Assembly (NCBI RefSeq): GCF_023715345.1
Contig: NZ_JAMBNY010000007.1
Coordinates: 1-64,000, forward strand
Length of the DNA: 64,000 nucleotides
Direction: 5' to 3'
Origin: Paenibacillus camelliae
Lineage (GTDB): Bacteria; Bacillota; Bacilli; Paenibacillales; Paenibacillaceae
Position numbers and translations under genes: made by a program. This document shows, piece after piece, positions 1-8,608 of this stretch (its first letter is position 1; every line of letters starts with the position of its first letter). The notes below the pieces were generated by a model. The model saw only the letters and a list, made by a program, of their open reading frames with translations, was not told where the DNA came from and made no database searches.

Positions 1-35
1 ATTCATTTCTACAATCACCATAGGTATCAAAAACG

Positions 36-82
36 ATTAAGCGGCCTGAGCCCATTAGAATTCAGGACTCGAGCCGCTTAAT
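36..82 (-). terminator. Rho-independent terminator of the PH-domain gene
   Basis: A perfect 10-bp inverted repeat (36-45 and 73-82) is followed, reading the minus strand, by CGTTTTTG. It lies about 90 bases after the minus-strand stop at 174 and probably ends that transcription unit. Confidence 0.7.
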
Positions 83-173
83 GTCTCTTTTACTATTTCC
101 ACTGTCTACTTGACAGGGGGCAGTTCAGTTTCGAGCCTCTCCTTTGGTTGCTCATTTTCATATACGTTGAAGG

Positions 174-788
174 TTACTGATTAATATACTTCTCGAATAC
201 GAAGCCAAAGTCTTTGATTTTATATTCATCATGCTTAGCCTTCATCCAATCAAAGGCATACTCATTGATATTCGTGAATTGCTCTGCTGCTGACGCGCCC
301 TGCGTAGAAAGTCGGCCAAGGCTTTCCTTCGCAATATGTACGCTAGACACCGCATAGTCATAAAGCTTCTCGTTGGTCGCGACGATTTCTGAGATTTTGT
401 ACAGCGTTTTGTAGAGATCCTTAATTTGTTCAAGCTGCTTTTTATCGACATCAATGGAGAAGCTTTCACTGCCGATGTGAAACTTAATCTCAACATCTAG
501 ATCGACCGTGCCTGCTGTCTCTAGCATCACTTTCGAAATTTCATGAGAAGAATAGCTGTAGCGCTTCAGTACTCGCTTGCTGCTAATTGCACTTTCACCA
601 TCTAAGTGGATTAACGCAAGATTGGTAAAGCAATATTCATCCTTTTTAGACTTAATAATGAAGTAGATTTTTTCTCCGTCTTCATGCATGACATAATCAT
701 CAGTATCTACCTTATCGAAGTCTTTACGATCAATAACCTTACCAATATCGCTTAAACCGAGTGCCTCTGATGCTAATTTCTTAAACAT
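174..788 (-). CDS. PH-domain protein, YvbH-like
   Basis: A 204-residue protein. The opening MFKKLASEALGLSDIGKV and the following DYVMHEDGEKIYFIIKSKKDEYCFTNLAL-type stretch match, from memory, the bacterial pleckstrin-homology family typified by B. subtilis YvbH. The second half (about 130-204), rich in Tyr and Lys, corresponds to the YvbH extension domain. No signal peptide or membrane segment is visible, so it is probably cytosolic; its molecular role is unknown. The frame stays open upstream to 968, but the ATG at 786-788 is preferred because GGAGAGG lies about 11 bases upstream and the residues before it only read through the end of the preceding gene. It follows the solute-binding protein gene by 103 bases on the same strand and may be read from it. 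Confidence 0.75.
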   Translation of the reverse strand: MFKKLASEALGLSDIGKVIDRKDFDKVDTDDYVMHEDGEKIYFIIKSKKDEYCFTNLALIHLDGESAISSKRVLKRYSYSSHEISKVMLETAGTVDLDVEIKFHIGSESFSIDVDKKQLEQIKDLYKTLYKISEIVATNEKLYDYAVSSVHIAKESLGRLSTQGASAAEQFTNINEYAFDWMKAKHDEYKIKDFGFVFEKYINQ

Positions 789-891
789 AATATCAACATC
801 CTCTCCATCGAACATAATTAGAATGATTCCGTTGCCCGTTGTCATTGTAGCAGAGGGACCGTTAATACCACAATCATTCAATAAGACTAAT

Positions 892-2523
892 TTATTCGAT
901 GGTGTGACGTTTATACCATTCATTTGCTTCGTGCAGCACTTGTTTACCGCCAGCCTCCATGAATTCAACGACGAAGGTATCGAAGTAGTCGACAGGCTGG
1001 TCGCCAGTGATGATCGAGATGTATGCTTTATCTCTCATCCGTATCAGCTCCGGAGTATATTGAATGAGGGAGGGCGTTGCCACCTCGAGACGATTATATA
1101 TACCGTGCTGATCCAGCCTCAAGGTCGCAGCCCACTTTTCTCGGCGCTCTGAAAGCTGGCTAGGTACCGCCATGCCAATGCTGGAGCCAATCTTATTAGT
1201 GTAGTTATCCATACGATTAAACGGTGGAAGAATATGATATTCACCTGCAAATTCAGTACTCCAGCTCCAGTGCTTACCTGGGAGGCCGTGCAGCATTTTG
1301 ATCTGCTCTACCGGATCGGTGTTGGCACTGACATAATCGAGTATCTCGAGAATTTTTTCGAGCTTCCCCGGCTCACTTACAGCATTAGCACCGATGGCGA
1401 CAAAGCTCATCAGCATATTATAAGCCTGTGAACCGCTATGTCCATAAGGTCCAATAACAGGGGGACCGATTACGACATTGGCAGCTGGATTTTTCTGCTG
1501 CAGCTCATACACATTGAATGTGGCTTTGATCGGAACTTCTTCATCATGCTCATTGATCACGCTATAATCACCGTCCTCAATCCAGTGATAATAGTTGCCC
1601 TTCGAGGTCATTCCAATTCTGCCATTGATAAATGCGTGGGACAAATGCTTATAGCCGCCCTTGTTCTCACCGGTTATAAACTCAGGATCGATAATCCCGT
1701 CACGATACCATTTTTGGAGATAGGCTAGCGCTTCCTTCATCTCGGGCTCTAACGCGCCGATAATTAGCTCATTATCCTTCTTATTAAAGTACAGCTGCTC
1801 TGTAAATACAGCCTGTCCAAAGGCGCCGAACACAACATTTAAGCCTTCCTTGGATAGACCGTACGTATCCTTTCTACCATTCCCATCAGGATCATCGCTT
1901 GCAAATGAATACATAACGGTCTCAAATTCATCTAGTGTCTCGGGGACGTCTAGTCCTAGCTGCTGTAGCCAGTCCTCTCGATAAATGATAGGGATTCGGT
2001 ATACGTTCGTCTGATTGATGACGGGTATGCCATATAGCGCGTCGTTTATCTTACCGTATTCCAAGTAACGGGGATCGAAGTCTTCGATACGCTGCACAAT
2101 ATTAGGCGCATGCTCTCTCAGAACATCCTCAGGAATGTCCGCAAGCACCCCTTGCATCTCATATTTCAGCAGATCATGCGACTGCCTAATCCGGAACAGG
2201 TCAGGGATTCTTTCTTGAGCAAGCTCCAAGTCGAGCAGCTCTTCATAGTGCTTGTTCTCAAGATTCCATATATCCAGATCGACATGAAAGAGCTCTTCGA
2301 TATATGCGATCATCTCCGCATCCTCAGGGACAGCGATGTTTTGATGCATCGTCCAGCTAATCGTATAAGGTTCAGCTATATCTTCCTTGTCGCTGACGAG
2401 GGCGATTGGCTGCTGTACTCTATCCTCTAGTTCTCCTCCGATAACGTTCCAACCGCTTATGAATACAAGTAGCATAAGCGATGCAGCACATAGAATTATT
2501 GCTTTTGAAGGGGTGAGTTTCAT
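892..2523 (-). CDS. Extracellular solute-binding protein, family 1-like, no lipobox
   Basis: A 543-residue protein with a hydrophobic N-terminal segment (about residues 8-24) followed by an acidic exported domain. The text around residues 150-240 (GIPVINQTNVYRIPIIYR, then a DPDGNGRKDTYGL calcium-loop-like stretch) is typical of the large oligosaccharide-binding proteins of Paenibacillus (LplA/YtcQ type). These normally deliver sugars to a two-permease ABC importer. Two things are odd. No cysteine follows the hydrophobic segment, so it is not a standard lipoprotein and may be released or held by an uncleaved anchor. No permease genes lie beside it. AAGGATAG precedes the ATG. The gene lies 173 bases downstream of a membrane AraC regulator on the same strand, so it may be a sensing partner or target of that regulator. 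Confidence 0.8.
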   Translation of the reverse strand: MKLTPSKAIILCAASLMLLVFISGWNVIGGELEDRVQQPIALVSDKEDIAEPYTISWTMHQNIAVPEDAEMIAYIEELFHVDLDIWNLENKHYEELLDLELAQERIPDLFRIRQSHDLLKYEMQGVLADIPEDVLREHAPNIVQRIEDFDPRYLEYGKINDALYGIPVINQTNVYRIPIIYREDWLQQLGLDVPETLDEFETVMYSFASDDPDGNGRKDTYGLSKEGLNVVFGAFGQAVFTEQLYFNKKDNELIIGALEPEMKEALAYLQKWYRDGIIDPEFITGENKGGYKHLSHAFINGRIGMTSKGNYYHWIEDGDYSVINEHDEEVPIKATFNVYELQQKNPAANVVIGPPVIGPYGHSGSQAYNMLMSFVAIGANAVSEPGKLEKILEILDYVSANTDPVEQIKMLHGLPGKHWSWSTEFAGEYHILPPFNRMDNYTNKIGSSIGMAVPSQLSERREKWAATLRLDQHGIYNRLEVATPSLIQYTPELIRMRDKAYISIITGDQPVDYFDTFVVEFMEAGGKQVLHEANEWYKRHTIE

Positions 2524-2554
2524 AGACTATCCTTCCTAACATGCTTTAACTGAT

Positions 2555-2690
2555 GAATCGTGTCATACGTGCAGGTTTGACCTACGTACGCATTCCATTC
2601 CATGGTGTTCATTGTATAGTCATATCTAGTGACTTATGGTCATCCGTAGTCGTACATGGTCATACGTGTTCATACAAAGTCATAGACTGA
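2555..2690. repeat. Spaced GTCAT-type repeats between regulator and binding-protein genes
   Basis: The gap between the AraC-type regulator and the solute-binding protein holds at least six copies of GTCAT or TTCAT cores, for example TGTCATACG, AGTCATATC, GGTCATCCG, GGTCATACG and AGTCATAG. They are clustered mainly at 2615-2690 with irregular 10-20 base spacing. They could be regulator half-sites or decayed sequence. No terminator hairpin was seen here. Confidence 0.4.
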
Positions 2691-2696
2691 CCATCA

Positions 2697-5123
2697 TTAA
2701 TTCATTAGGCCGCGCATGAAGCTCTTTGGTGTGCAGCCGTGAATTTCTTTAAATCTCTTTATGAAATAAGCAGACGTACTGTAGCCAACAGTGCTAGCAA
2801 CCTGCTCGATCGTTAATTCACGCTCGGACATAAGCTCCCGTGCCCGTTCCATCCGCTGATTCGTTACATAATCTGAATACGATACTCCAGTTTCTTCCTT
2901 GAAGATCTTGCTTAGATATTTTGGACTAATGAACACCTGCTCTGAGACATGATCTAACGTGAGATCGCCGGATAGATTGTCGCGTATGTAGGCTTTCACC
3001 GCTGTGATCGTATCAACGCTTCTTACTTGGCTGCGTTTTTCCATATGGTGAATAAACTCGGTCACGAGATTAATCATCCACTCCGAGTATCGGTCAATAT
3101 GGTAGATCGACCGATACTGCTTGTACAGATCTAATGAGCTTGCCTCAGCAGGCTGCCATCGCACTCCACTGATGCAGTCAGAGTAGATCGAGAGCATCTT
3201 TAATAATAGGATGTGACTGTACTCTGCTGAATACAACCCTTCCTTGAGCTCAAGCAACAAGTCCTCAATCGCTTGCACGGTGCCAGTAAGATCACGGGCT
3301 TGCAGCTTCTTCTCGAAGCTTGCCAGATACGAATCGGACAGCTCAAGGCTGCTGCTTTCTCTGCTTAGCAGCTTAAGATCGCAAAGGATAGGCTGTTCAG
3401 GGCAGAAGTAGCTGTAACGGATTAACGTTTTAGCTTCACGATAGCTCGTATGTATCTCTGTCGGCTGCTCTGCCCAGCTTCCTAATGATAGGCCGAATTC
3501 TAGGCCGAATTTGCTTTTCACCTCGGAGAGAATGAAATCGGCAATCTGCTTGGAGAAAGAGTTATCCGTTTTGTTCGTACACAGAATAACGACAATTTTA
3601 TGATCCTGCAATTCCTCCGCAAGCAGCTGTGTTTCCTCGAAATCTAATGACTCCAGCTGCTGAATGATACTGTACGTCATATGCTGCAGCTGCTTGGGCT
3701 GTAGCTCCTTCCACCCTTCACTGACTGGGTCAATAAGCATACATTGGAAGCGGGAATAGTCCATCTCCACCTGAATAGAATGCAGCTGCTCTGTCAGCTC
3801 ATCCGACGTATAACGGTTATTCAGCATATTGAGAATAATATTATGCTTAATGACCTTTTGATTAGCCTGTAAAGTTTCTTCAAGACTGTCCACTTGATTG
3901 GTTAGACTGTTAATTGCAGTATCGATGAATCGATATTCATTCTGCTTCAAGTTAACGGAGCTGCCGTGCCGGCTTTTGATTGTATTTAAAATTCGCTTAA
4001 GCGGGCTGTAGCCAGCAGCCGAAAAAGCGAAAGACATCGCAATGCCAACTGCGACAGCGAGCAAGCAGAGGATAATTACGCCATCCTTTAACCCATCTAA
4101 TTTGTAATAGAAGCTATGAGTGGGAGTTGTCGTGTAGATACTCCACCCGTTTCCAGCTATCTGATTATGGGAAACAACGTATTCGTCATAGTCAAATGTA
4201 TTCGTGAGACTCCCATCTGACGAAGTGTGGGAGTGCAACGATTGGATTAGTGAAGGATCCTGCGCCGGCTTACCGAGCAAGGACTTGTCCGCAGCAGAAA
4301 TTACGATCGCATGCTGATCGACTATAAAGGTATGATTGTAACTCGCAGGGATCATTGTCTCGATGATCTCGCTAATAGCCGCTTCTTTAACATCAATGGC
4401 TAGCAGCAGCTCAGAGTCTCGCCCTGCAGCTTGAAACGGATAGCTGCGGACGTAGGTCATTAACGGCATCATACTGCTTTGCTTCGTTAATTGTAGATAA
4501 GGATCCTGAGGTACCAAACGAGTTTGTAGCCATAAGGAGCTTTCCTCGCGATCCTGCATCGCCGTTATCCAAGCATGCATGCTGTCAGCATCAGAGGTGA
4601 CTAGATCTGTAACACCCGTACCAGAAACATCTACCCTAGAAGCATCTATATTAGAAGCATCTACACTAGAAGCACCCACAACCGAAGCGACCGAAGTTCC
4701 TGCAGCAGAAGAGATACGATCCTCGAGCAGCAGGCCATGTGCAGATGAGATGATGAAACGTTTCTCCGCATCATACAGATGAATCGCGTGGATTAAATCA
4801 GAATAATTATGCACCTGGTTATTAAGCAGCTGCTGTATGTCTACAACCTTGCTGTGATTCCCATTTAGGGTATCCATATGAATATTAACGGGGCTTCCGA
4901 GTGCCAGAGATAGATAGATTTGATGGACTCTCTGAATGACGGAGCTCTCGATCTGATTGACCGTATTGTTAAGCATCATCTCGTTGTTAATTCTAATTTC
5001 TTCACTATATTGGCGAGCGAAGAATAGATAGAAGAATGAACTGAGAAGAAGCGCAATGACAAGCACGACAGCAAGATAGGACAGGACCATTTTGGACAAT
5101 ACAGATTGAAATGGCTTGCGCAT
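2697..5123 (-). CDS. Membrane-bound AraC-family transcriptional regulator
   Basis: An 808-residue one-protein sensor-regulator of the kind common in Paenibacillus (YtdP-like). A first membrane helix (about residues 12-34) is followed by an extracytoplasmic sensor domain, a second helix near residues 350-372, a cytoplasmic linker, and a C-terminal AraC DNA-binding domain with two helix-turn-helix units (about residues 705-805; LDHVSEQVFISPKYLSKIFKEE and IEQVASTVGYSTSAYFIKRF in shortened form). Such proteins usually activate nearby transport or glycan genes, here probably the binding protein downstream. AAGGAGGAG lies seven bases before the ATG at 5121-5123, so an in-frame start further upstream is rejected. 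The sensor domain carries a low-complexity VDASNIDASRVDVS insertion encoded by a 15-bp tandem repeat. Confidence 0.88.
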   Translation of the reverse strand: MRKPFQSVLSKMVLSYLAVVLVIALLLSSFFYLFFARQYSEEIRINNEMMLNNTVNQIESSVIQRVHQIYLSLALGSPVNIHMDTLNGNHSKVVDIQQLLNNQVHNYSDLIHAIHLYDAEKRFIISSAHGLLLEDRISSAAGTSVASVVGASSVDASNIDASRVDVSGTGVTDLVTSDADSMHAWITAMQDREESSLWLQTRLVPQDPYLQLTKQSSMMPLMTYVRSYPFQAAGRDSELLLAIDVKEAAISEIIETMIPASYNHTFIVDQHAIVISAADKSLLGKPAQDPSLIQSLHSHTSSDGSLTNTFDYDEYVVSHNQIAGNGWSIYTTTPTHSFYYKLDGLKDGVIILCLLAVAVGIAMSFAFSAAGYSPLKRILNTIKSRHGSSVNLKQNEYRFIDTAINSLTNQVDSLEETLQANQKVIKHNIILNMLNNRYTSDELTEQLHSIQVEMDYSRFQCMLIDPVSEGWKELQPKQLQHMTYSIIQQLESLDFEETQLLAEELQDHKIVVILCTNKTDNSFSKQIADFILSEVKSKFGLEFGLSLGSWAEQPTEIHTSYREAKTLIRYSYFCPEQPILCDLKLLSRESSSLELSDSYLASFEKKLQARDLTGTVQAIEDLLLELKEGLYSAEYSHILLLKMLSIYSDCISGVRWQPAEASSLDLYKQYRSIYHIDRYSEWMINLVTEFIHHMEKRSQVRSVDTITAVKAYIRDNLSGDLTLDHVSEQVFISPKYLSKIFKEETGVSYSDYVTNQRMERARELMSERELTIEQVASTVGYSTSAYFIKRFKEIHGCTPKSFMRGLMN
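4624..4698 (-). repeat. 15-bp in-frame tandem repeat inside the sensor domain
   Basis: About five degenerate 15-base units of the type AGAAGCATCTACACT (plus-strand reading) run in tandem. They translate on the minus strand to a Val/Asp/Ala/Ser-rich stretch in the extracytoplasmic domain. Because the unit is a multiple of three, copy number can change without breaking the frame. Confidence 0.7.
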
Positions 5124-5423
5124 CGATTTCTCCTCCTTCACATCTAGCTTCAGAACAACATCATTATACAATAGCACCGGAACTGGTGATCGTCTTAATC
5201 ATAATTTAACATTTGAAGGCTTTAATACGCTGCGCGTTAATCATTTCTTAATAATAGGCAGGCGTGTATATTTCTCGCACAGGAGAAAAAATGATATGTT
5301 GTCTATGCGATAAGCCAGAGCGTACGATTGTGATATAAAGCGGAAATTGTTCTATAGATGCCCAAGCTGCCTTGATGCTACAGTAACGGTGCAAACCAAA
5401 AACAAGTTATCGAGGAGAGGATC
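5124..5423. promoter_or_regulatory. Divergent intergenic region
   Basis: These 300 bases separate the minus-strand AraC regulator from the plus-strand S-layer phosphatase and must hold promoters for both. I could not identify a convincing -35/-10 pair. GAGGAGAGG at about 5412-5420 is the ribosome binding site of the phosphatase gene. Confidence 0.4.
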
Positions 5424-8078
5424 ATGTTGTTGCAGAGTACAAAGAGACAACTAAAAAAGGCATTACTATTACTACTCATGCTAGCTATTGCAATCCCAAC
5501 GTTTTCTGGTGAGAGCTACGCTGCGAAGCAGGAGGAGAAGTTCTCTGACATTAAGGGACACTGGGCAGAAGAACAGATTCTAGCATGGAGTAATGAAGGC
5601 TTGATCAATGGATATTCGGACGGTACCTTTAGACCTGACCAGATCATTACACGAGCAGAATTTATGCATATGGTCAATCAAGCCTTTGGCTATTCAGGAC
5701 AAGCACCTGTAAGCTTTAAGGACGTGTCTAAGGATGCGTGGTATTACGATGCCGTAGCAATTGCTAGTGAAGCGGGATATATTGATGGCTATTTGGATCA
5801 AACGGTGAAGCCGGAAGCTCCGATTACGCGTCAGGAAGCAGCCATCATGATCACGAAGATTAAAGATATGGTGAGTAATATAGATGCTTCTAATGCTTTT
5901 ACTGATTCATCCTCTATTGCAGATTGGAGCAAGGGTGCAATCGGTGCTGTAGCCATAGAAGAAATTATGGCTGGGTATACCGATGGAAGCTTCAAGCCTC
6001 TGAATCCAATTACTCGTGCAGAAGCGGTTGCTGCACTTGACAATGCGTTTAACTTTGTTAAGTCTCCTCTATCCGCGGTGAAGTATGGTGGTAATGCGGA
6101 TGATGCGACATTGAAAAATATCGCGGCAACGAATCCATTTATACAAATTTTAGACGGGTTTGATCAGGTGTGGTCGCTAAACCAACCAGCCTGGAGAGAA
6201 GGAACAGCGTTAACTAAGCCTGGCGTAAATGGAGAGACTGCCAAATATGGAGATGGACCGACACCATATTACGATGGCTTTAAAAATGATAAAACCGCAG
6301 TAGTTGCACATAAAAACACATATGCAAATGAGGAAATTAGAAATGCAGCGACTTGGGTTGCTAATATCAGATATGTAGAAGAGGTTACTCAAAATCGTAC
6401 AGATGAAGAGGCTTTAGCAGCATATTATGACGACCAAAGAGATAAGATCTACAGTATGATGGAGGCGTTCGGACCTTTAGCGAATGCTTATGTAGATATC
6501 GTAAAACCAACGACAAATGTTGTAAGAACGTTGGATGAGATGAATATCGTATTAGAAGAAGAAACAGCAGAAGACCAAAGCCAAGGCATGGGGGCAAATT
6601 GGGAGGAATCTGAGCTTGCTGATATGCTGGATCTCGTTGCATTAATTAGATTCAGAACACCGGCTTCTTCTAATCCAGCTAAATACTTCTACTCTTCTCC
6701 TAGACCTTGGAGAATGAATTCGAACGGTGAAGTAGTTGAGATCGTCGATCGGAATGGACTACCTGTATGGGAAACGCTAGGCAGTGGTGAAAAGAAAGAA
6801 GAGCCATTAGCTTCAGGAGGAAAGAAAACAACAGGAGAGAAGCACTACCAGCAATATGAAACAAAAGTAGAGATCATTCCTGCATTAAAATATGTAAGAA
6901 GAATCGCTGAGGATGGTCGAGGCAAAGATGGAGCATTCCCAAGCGGGCATACAAGTGCAGCGTATCTATCAACCTTTGGTTTTGCATATGCAACGCCTGA
7001 ACGTTATTCTGAATTTTTAACGAGAGCGGCCGTAATGGGTGAGAATAGAATTGTAACGGGAATGCACTCACCACTAGATGTAATCGGTGCAAGAATTCAA
7101 GCTACAGCTATGACTGCCTATGCGCTCAATAAGGAAGAAAATAGAGAAGTATTAGATAAAGCCTATAAAAATTCCGGAGATGTATTCGGTGCATTAGCAG
7201 AAGCTAACAACATGAGTCTGTATGAGTATGCGCATACGGTAACAGAGGATTATACGTTCGAAAGTGCCTATGATGAGACGGCATGGGAGGATCACGAGGC
7301 GAATAAAAAGTTCTATAGAGAGAAGCTTACTTATGGTTTGCCACAAACGGGAATTAAAGGCTTAGCGCCTGTCGTGCCAGAGGGTGCAGAGGCTCTATTA
7401 GAAACTCGTCAACCGTATCTTACAGACGAGCAGCGTAGAGATGTATTATATACGACCTCCATTGATTCAGGTTATCCTGTAATCGACGAGTCACAGGGCT
7501 GGGGTAGACTTGACCTTGTAACGGCAGCCGATGGATACGGTGCATTCTTAAAGGATGTAACGGTTGATATGGATGCTTCCAAAGGTCGCTTCAATGCACA
7601 GGACTGGTGGAGAAATGATATTACAGGCCAAGGTAAGCTTACGAAAAAAGGTACAGGAGTACTTACGTTGACAGGTGATAATAGCTATACTGGCGGTACA
7701 TTACTGCAAGCCGGTACGCTAGAAGCCGCATCAACAACTGCCTTTGGTACAGGTGAGCTTCGTGTAGAGAATGGAACAATTGTAGTAAATGCTGATGGAG
7801 CATTGGCGCTTGGTGGTGACTTCACGATGAAAGCTGGTAAGCTGAACATGGTGATGGATGACGATAGTAGTCAAATAACAGCAGCGGGAGCAGTAAACAT
7901 TGACGGTGGAGACTTAAAGCTAGATTTCTCAAATTATAAGCTTGAGGGTGCTAAAGCTATTACTTTGATCACTGCAGATGCGATTAATGGTAAATTCAGT
8001 AGCATAACAGCAGATGGCTATGATGTAAATGTTACGTATGAAGATGATCGTGTCATTGCACAGGTTGTAGCAAAGTAA
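5424..8078 (+). CDS. S-layer-anchored PAP2-family phosphatase with a PATR repeat
   Basis: An 884-residue exported protein. A signal peptide (about 1-34, ending GESYAA) is followed by three SLH domains (about 38-215) that bind secondary cell-wall polymer. A PAP2/class A acid-phosphatase core spans about 220-660, with the expected motifs: a Lys plus SSPRPW near 420-430, PSGHT with His509, and R542-x5-H548-x3-D552. The fold is shared with vanadium haloperoxidases, so substrate cannot be inferred. The C-terminal part (about 730-884) has GKLTKKGTGVLTLTGDNSYTGGT, abbreviated here, a passenger-associated transport repeat usually found in autotransporters of Gram-negative bacteria. The likely location is the cell surface. 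The gene is monocistronic with its own terminator. Confidence 0.85.
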   Translation: MLLQSTKRQLKKALLLLLMLAIAIPTFSGESYAAKQEEKFSDIKGHWAEEQILAWSNEGLINGYSDGTFRPDQIITRAEFMHMVNQAFGYSGQAPVSFKDVSKDAWYYDAVAIASEAGYIDGYLDQTVKPEAPITRQEAAIMITKIKDMVSNIDASNAFTDSSSIADWSKGAIGAVAIEEIMAGYTDGSFKPLNPITRAEAVAALDNAFNFVKSPLSAVKYGGNADDATLKNIAATNPFIQILDGFDQVWSLNQPAWREGTALTKPGVNGETAKYGDGPTPYYDGFKNDKTAVVAHKNTYANEEIRNAATWVANIRYVEEVTQNRTDEEALAAYYDDQRDKIYSMMEAFGPLANAYVDIVKPTTNVVRTLDEMNIVLEEETAEDQSQGMGANWEESELADMLDLVALIRFRTPASSNPAKYFYSSPRPWRMNSNGEVVEIVDRNGLPVWETLGSGEKKEEPLASGGKKTTGEKHYQQYETKVEIIPALKYVRRIAEDGRGKDGAFPSGHTSAAYLSTFGFAYATPERYSEFLTRAAVMGENRIVTGMHSPLDVIGARIQATAMTAYALNKEENREVLDKAYKNSGDVFGALAEANNMSLYEYAHTVTEDYTFESAYDETAWEDHEANKKFYREKLTYGLPQTGIKGLAPVVPEGAEALLETRQPYLTDEQRRDVLYTTSIDSGYPVIDESQGWGRLDLVTAADGYGAFLKDVTVDMDASKGRFNAQDWWRNDITGQGKLTKKGTGVLTLTGDNSYTGGTLLQAGTLEAASTTAFGTGELRVENGTIVVNADGALALGGDFTMKAGKLNMVMDDDSSQITAAGAVNIDGGDLKLDFSNYKLEGAKAITLITADAINGKFSSITADGYDVNVTYEDDRVIAQVVAK

Positions 8079-8094
8079 GAGATAGCTAAATCAA

Positions 8095-8136
8095 CAAAAA
8101 AACTGGCGACAATTCATTTGTCGTCAGTTTTTTTGT
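8095..8136 (+). terminator. Rho-independent terminator after the phosphatase gene
   Basis: AAAAAACTGGCGACAA pairs with TTTGTCGTCAGTTTTTTT across a short loop, ending in a T run. It starts about 17 bases after the stop codon. Confidence 0.85.
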
Positions 8137-8608
8137 GCTGACGGGGAAGAAGTTACTACAACATTAACATTATCTGTTATCCCTGCTTCAATCACTACAA
8201 CACACATAACTAGAAAATTTATGAACACTATCAATTAAAATATCGTTCTTTTCACGAAGGTCTGGTGATATAGATAAAGATAGAAAACGATAGGATTGTC
8301 TATTAGATATCTTTAAGATAGACACCATAATTTGGATTTGCTATCATTTATCTAGCAAGCAAGAAAGCGGTTTCAAATCTTAGTCATCTGTGGAAGTACC
8401 CCTAAGTAATCGTATCTCAAAGATCATGATTGTATTGTCTTTCTCTACTCTTAACTTCCATTGAACGGAATGAGAGTGGAGATAATTTGTACGATACTTT
8501 GAGAACGTAGTTTTATAATATAAAACAAAAAGTTCCCATCATTCATTTATGATCAGAAGGCAAGTGTTCTCCGATCAAAGAATAATGGGAAAGAAAGGGT
8601 GAAGGATC
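8137..8608. promoter_or_regulatory. Intergenic region before the first two-component system, with a possible cre site
   Basis: No open frame of note lies in these 470 bases. AGAAAGCGGTTTCA at 8362-8375 differs from the CcpA catabolite-response consensus at its first base. A TATAAT at 8514-8519 could be a -10 element, but no good -35 is correctly spaced. AAGAAAGGGTGAAGG upstream of 8609 serves as ribosome binding site. Confidence 0.35.

Noticed and set aside
789..968. Longer N-terminus for the PH-domain protein
   Set aside because: The extra 60 residues overlap the end of the binding-protein gene, lack family similarity, and the ATG at 788 has a much better ribosome binding site.
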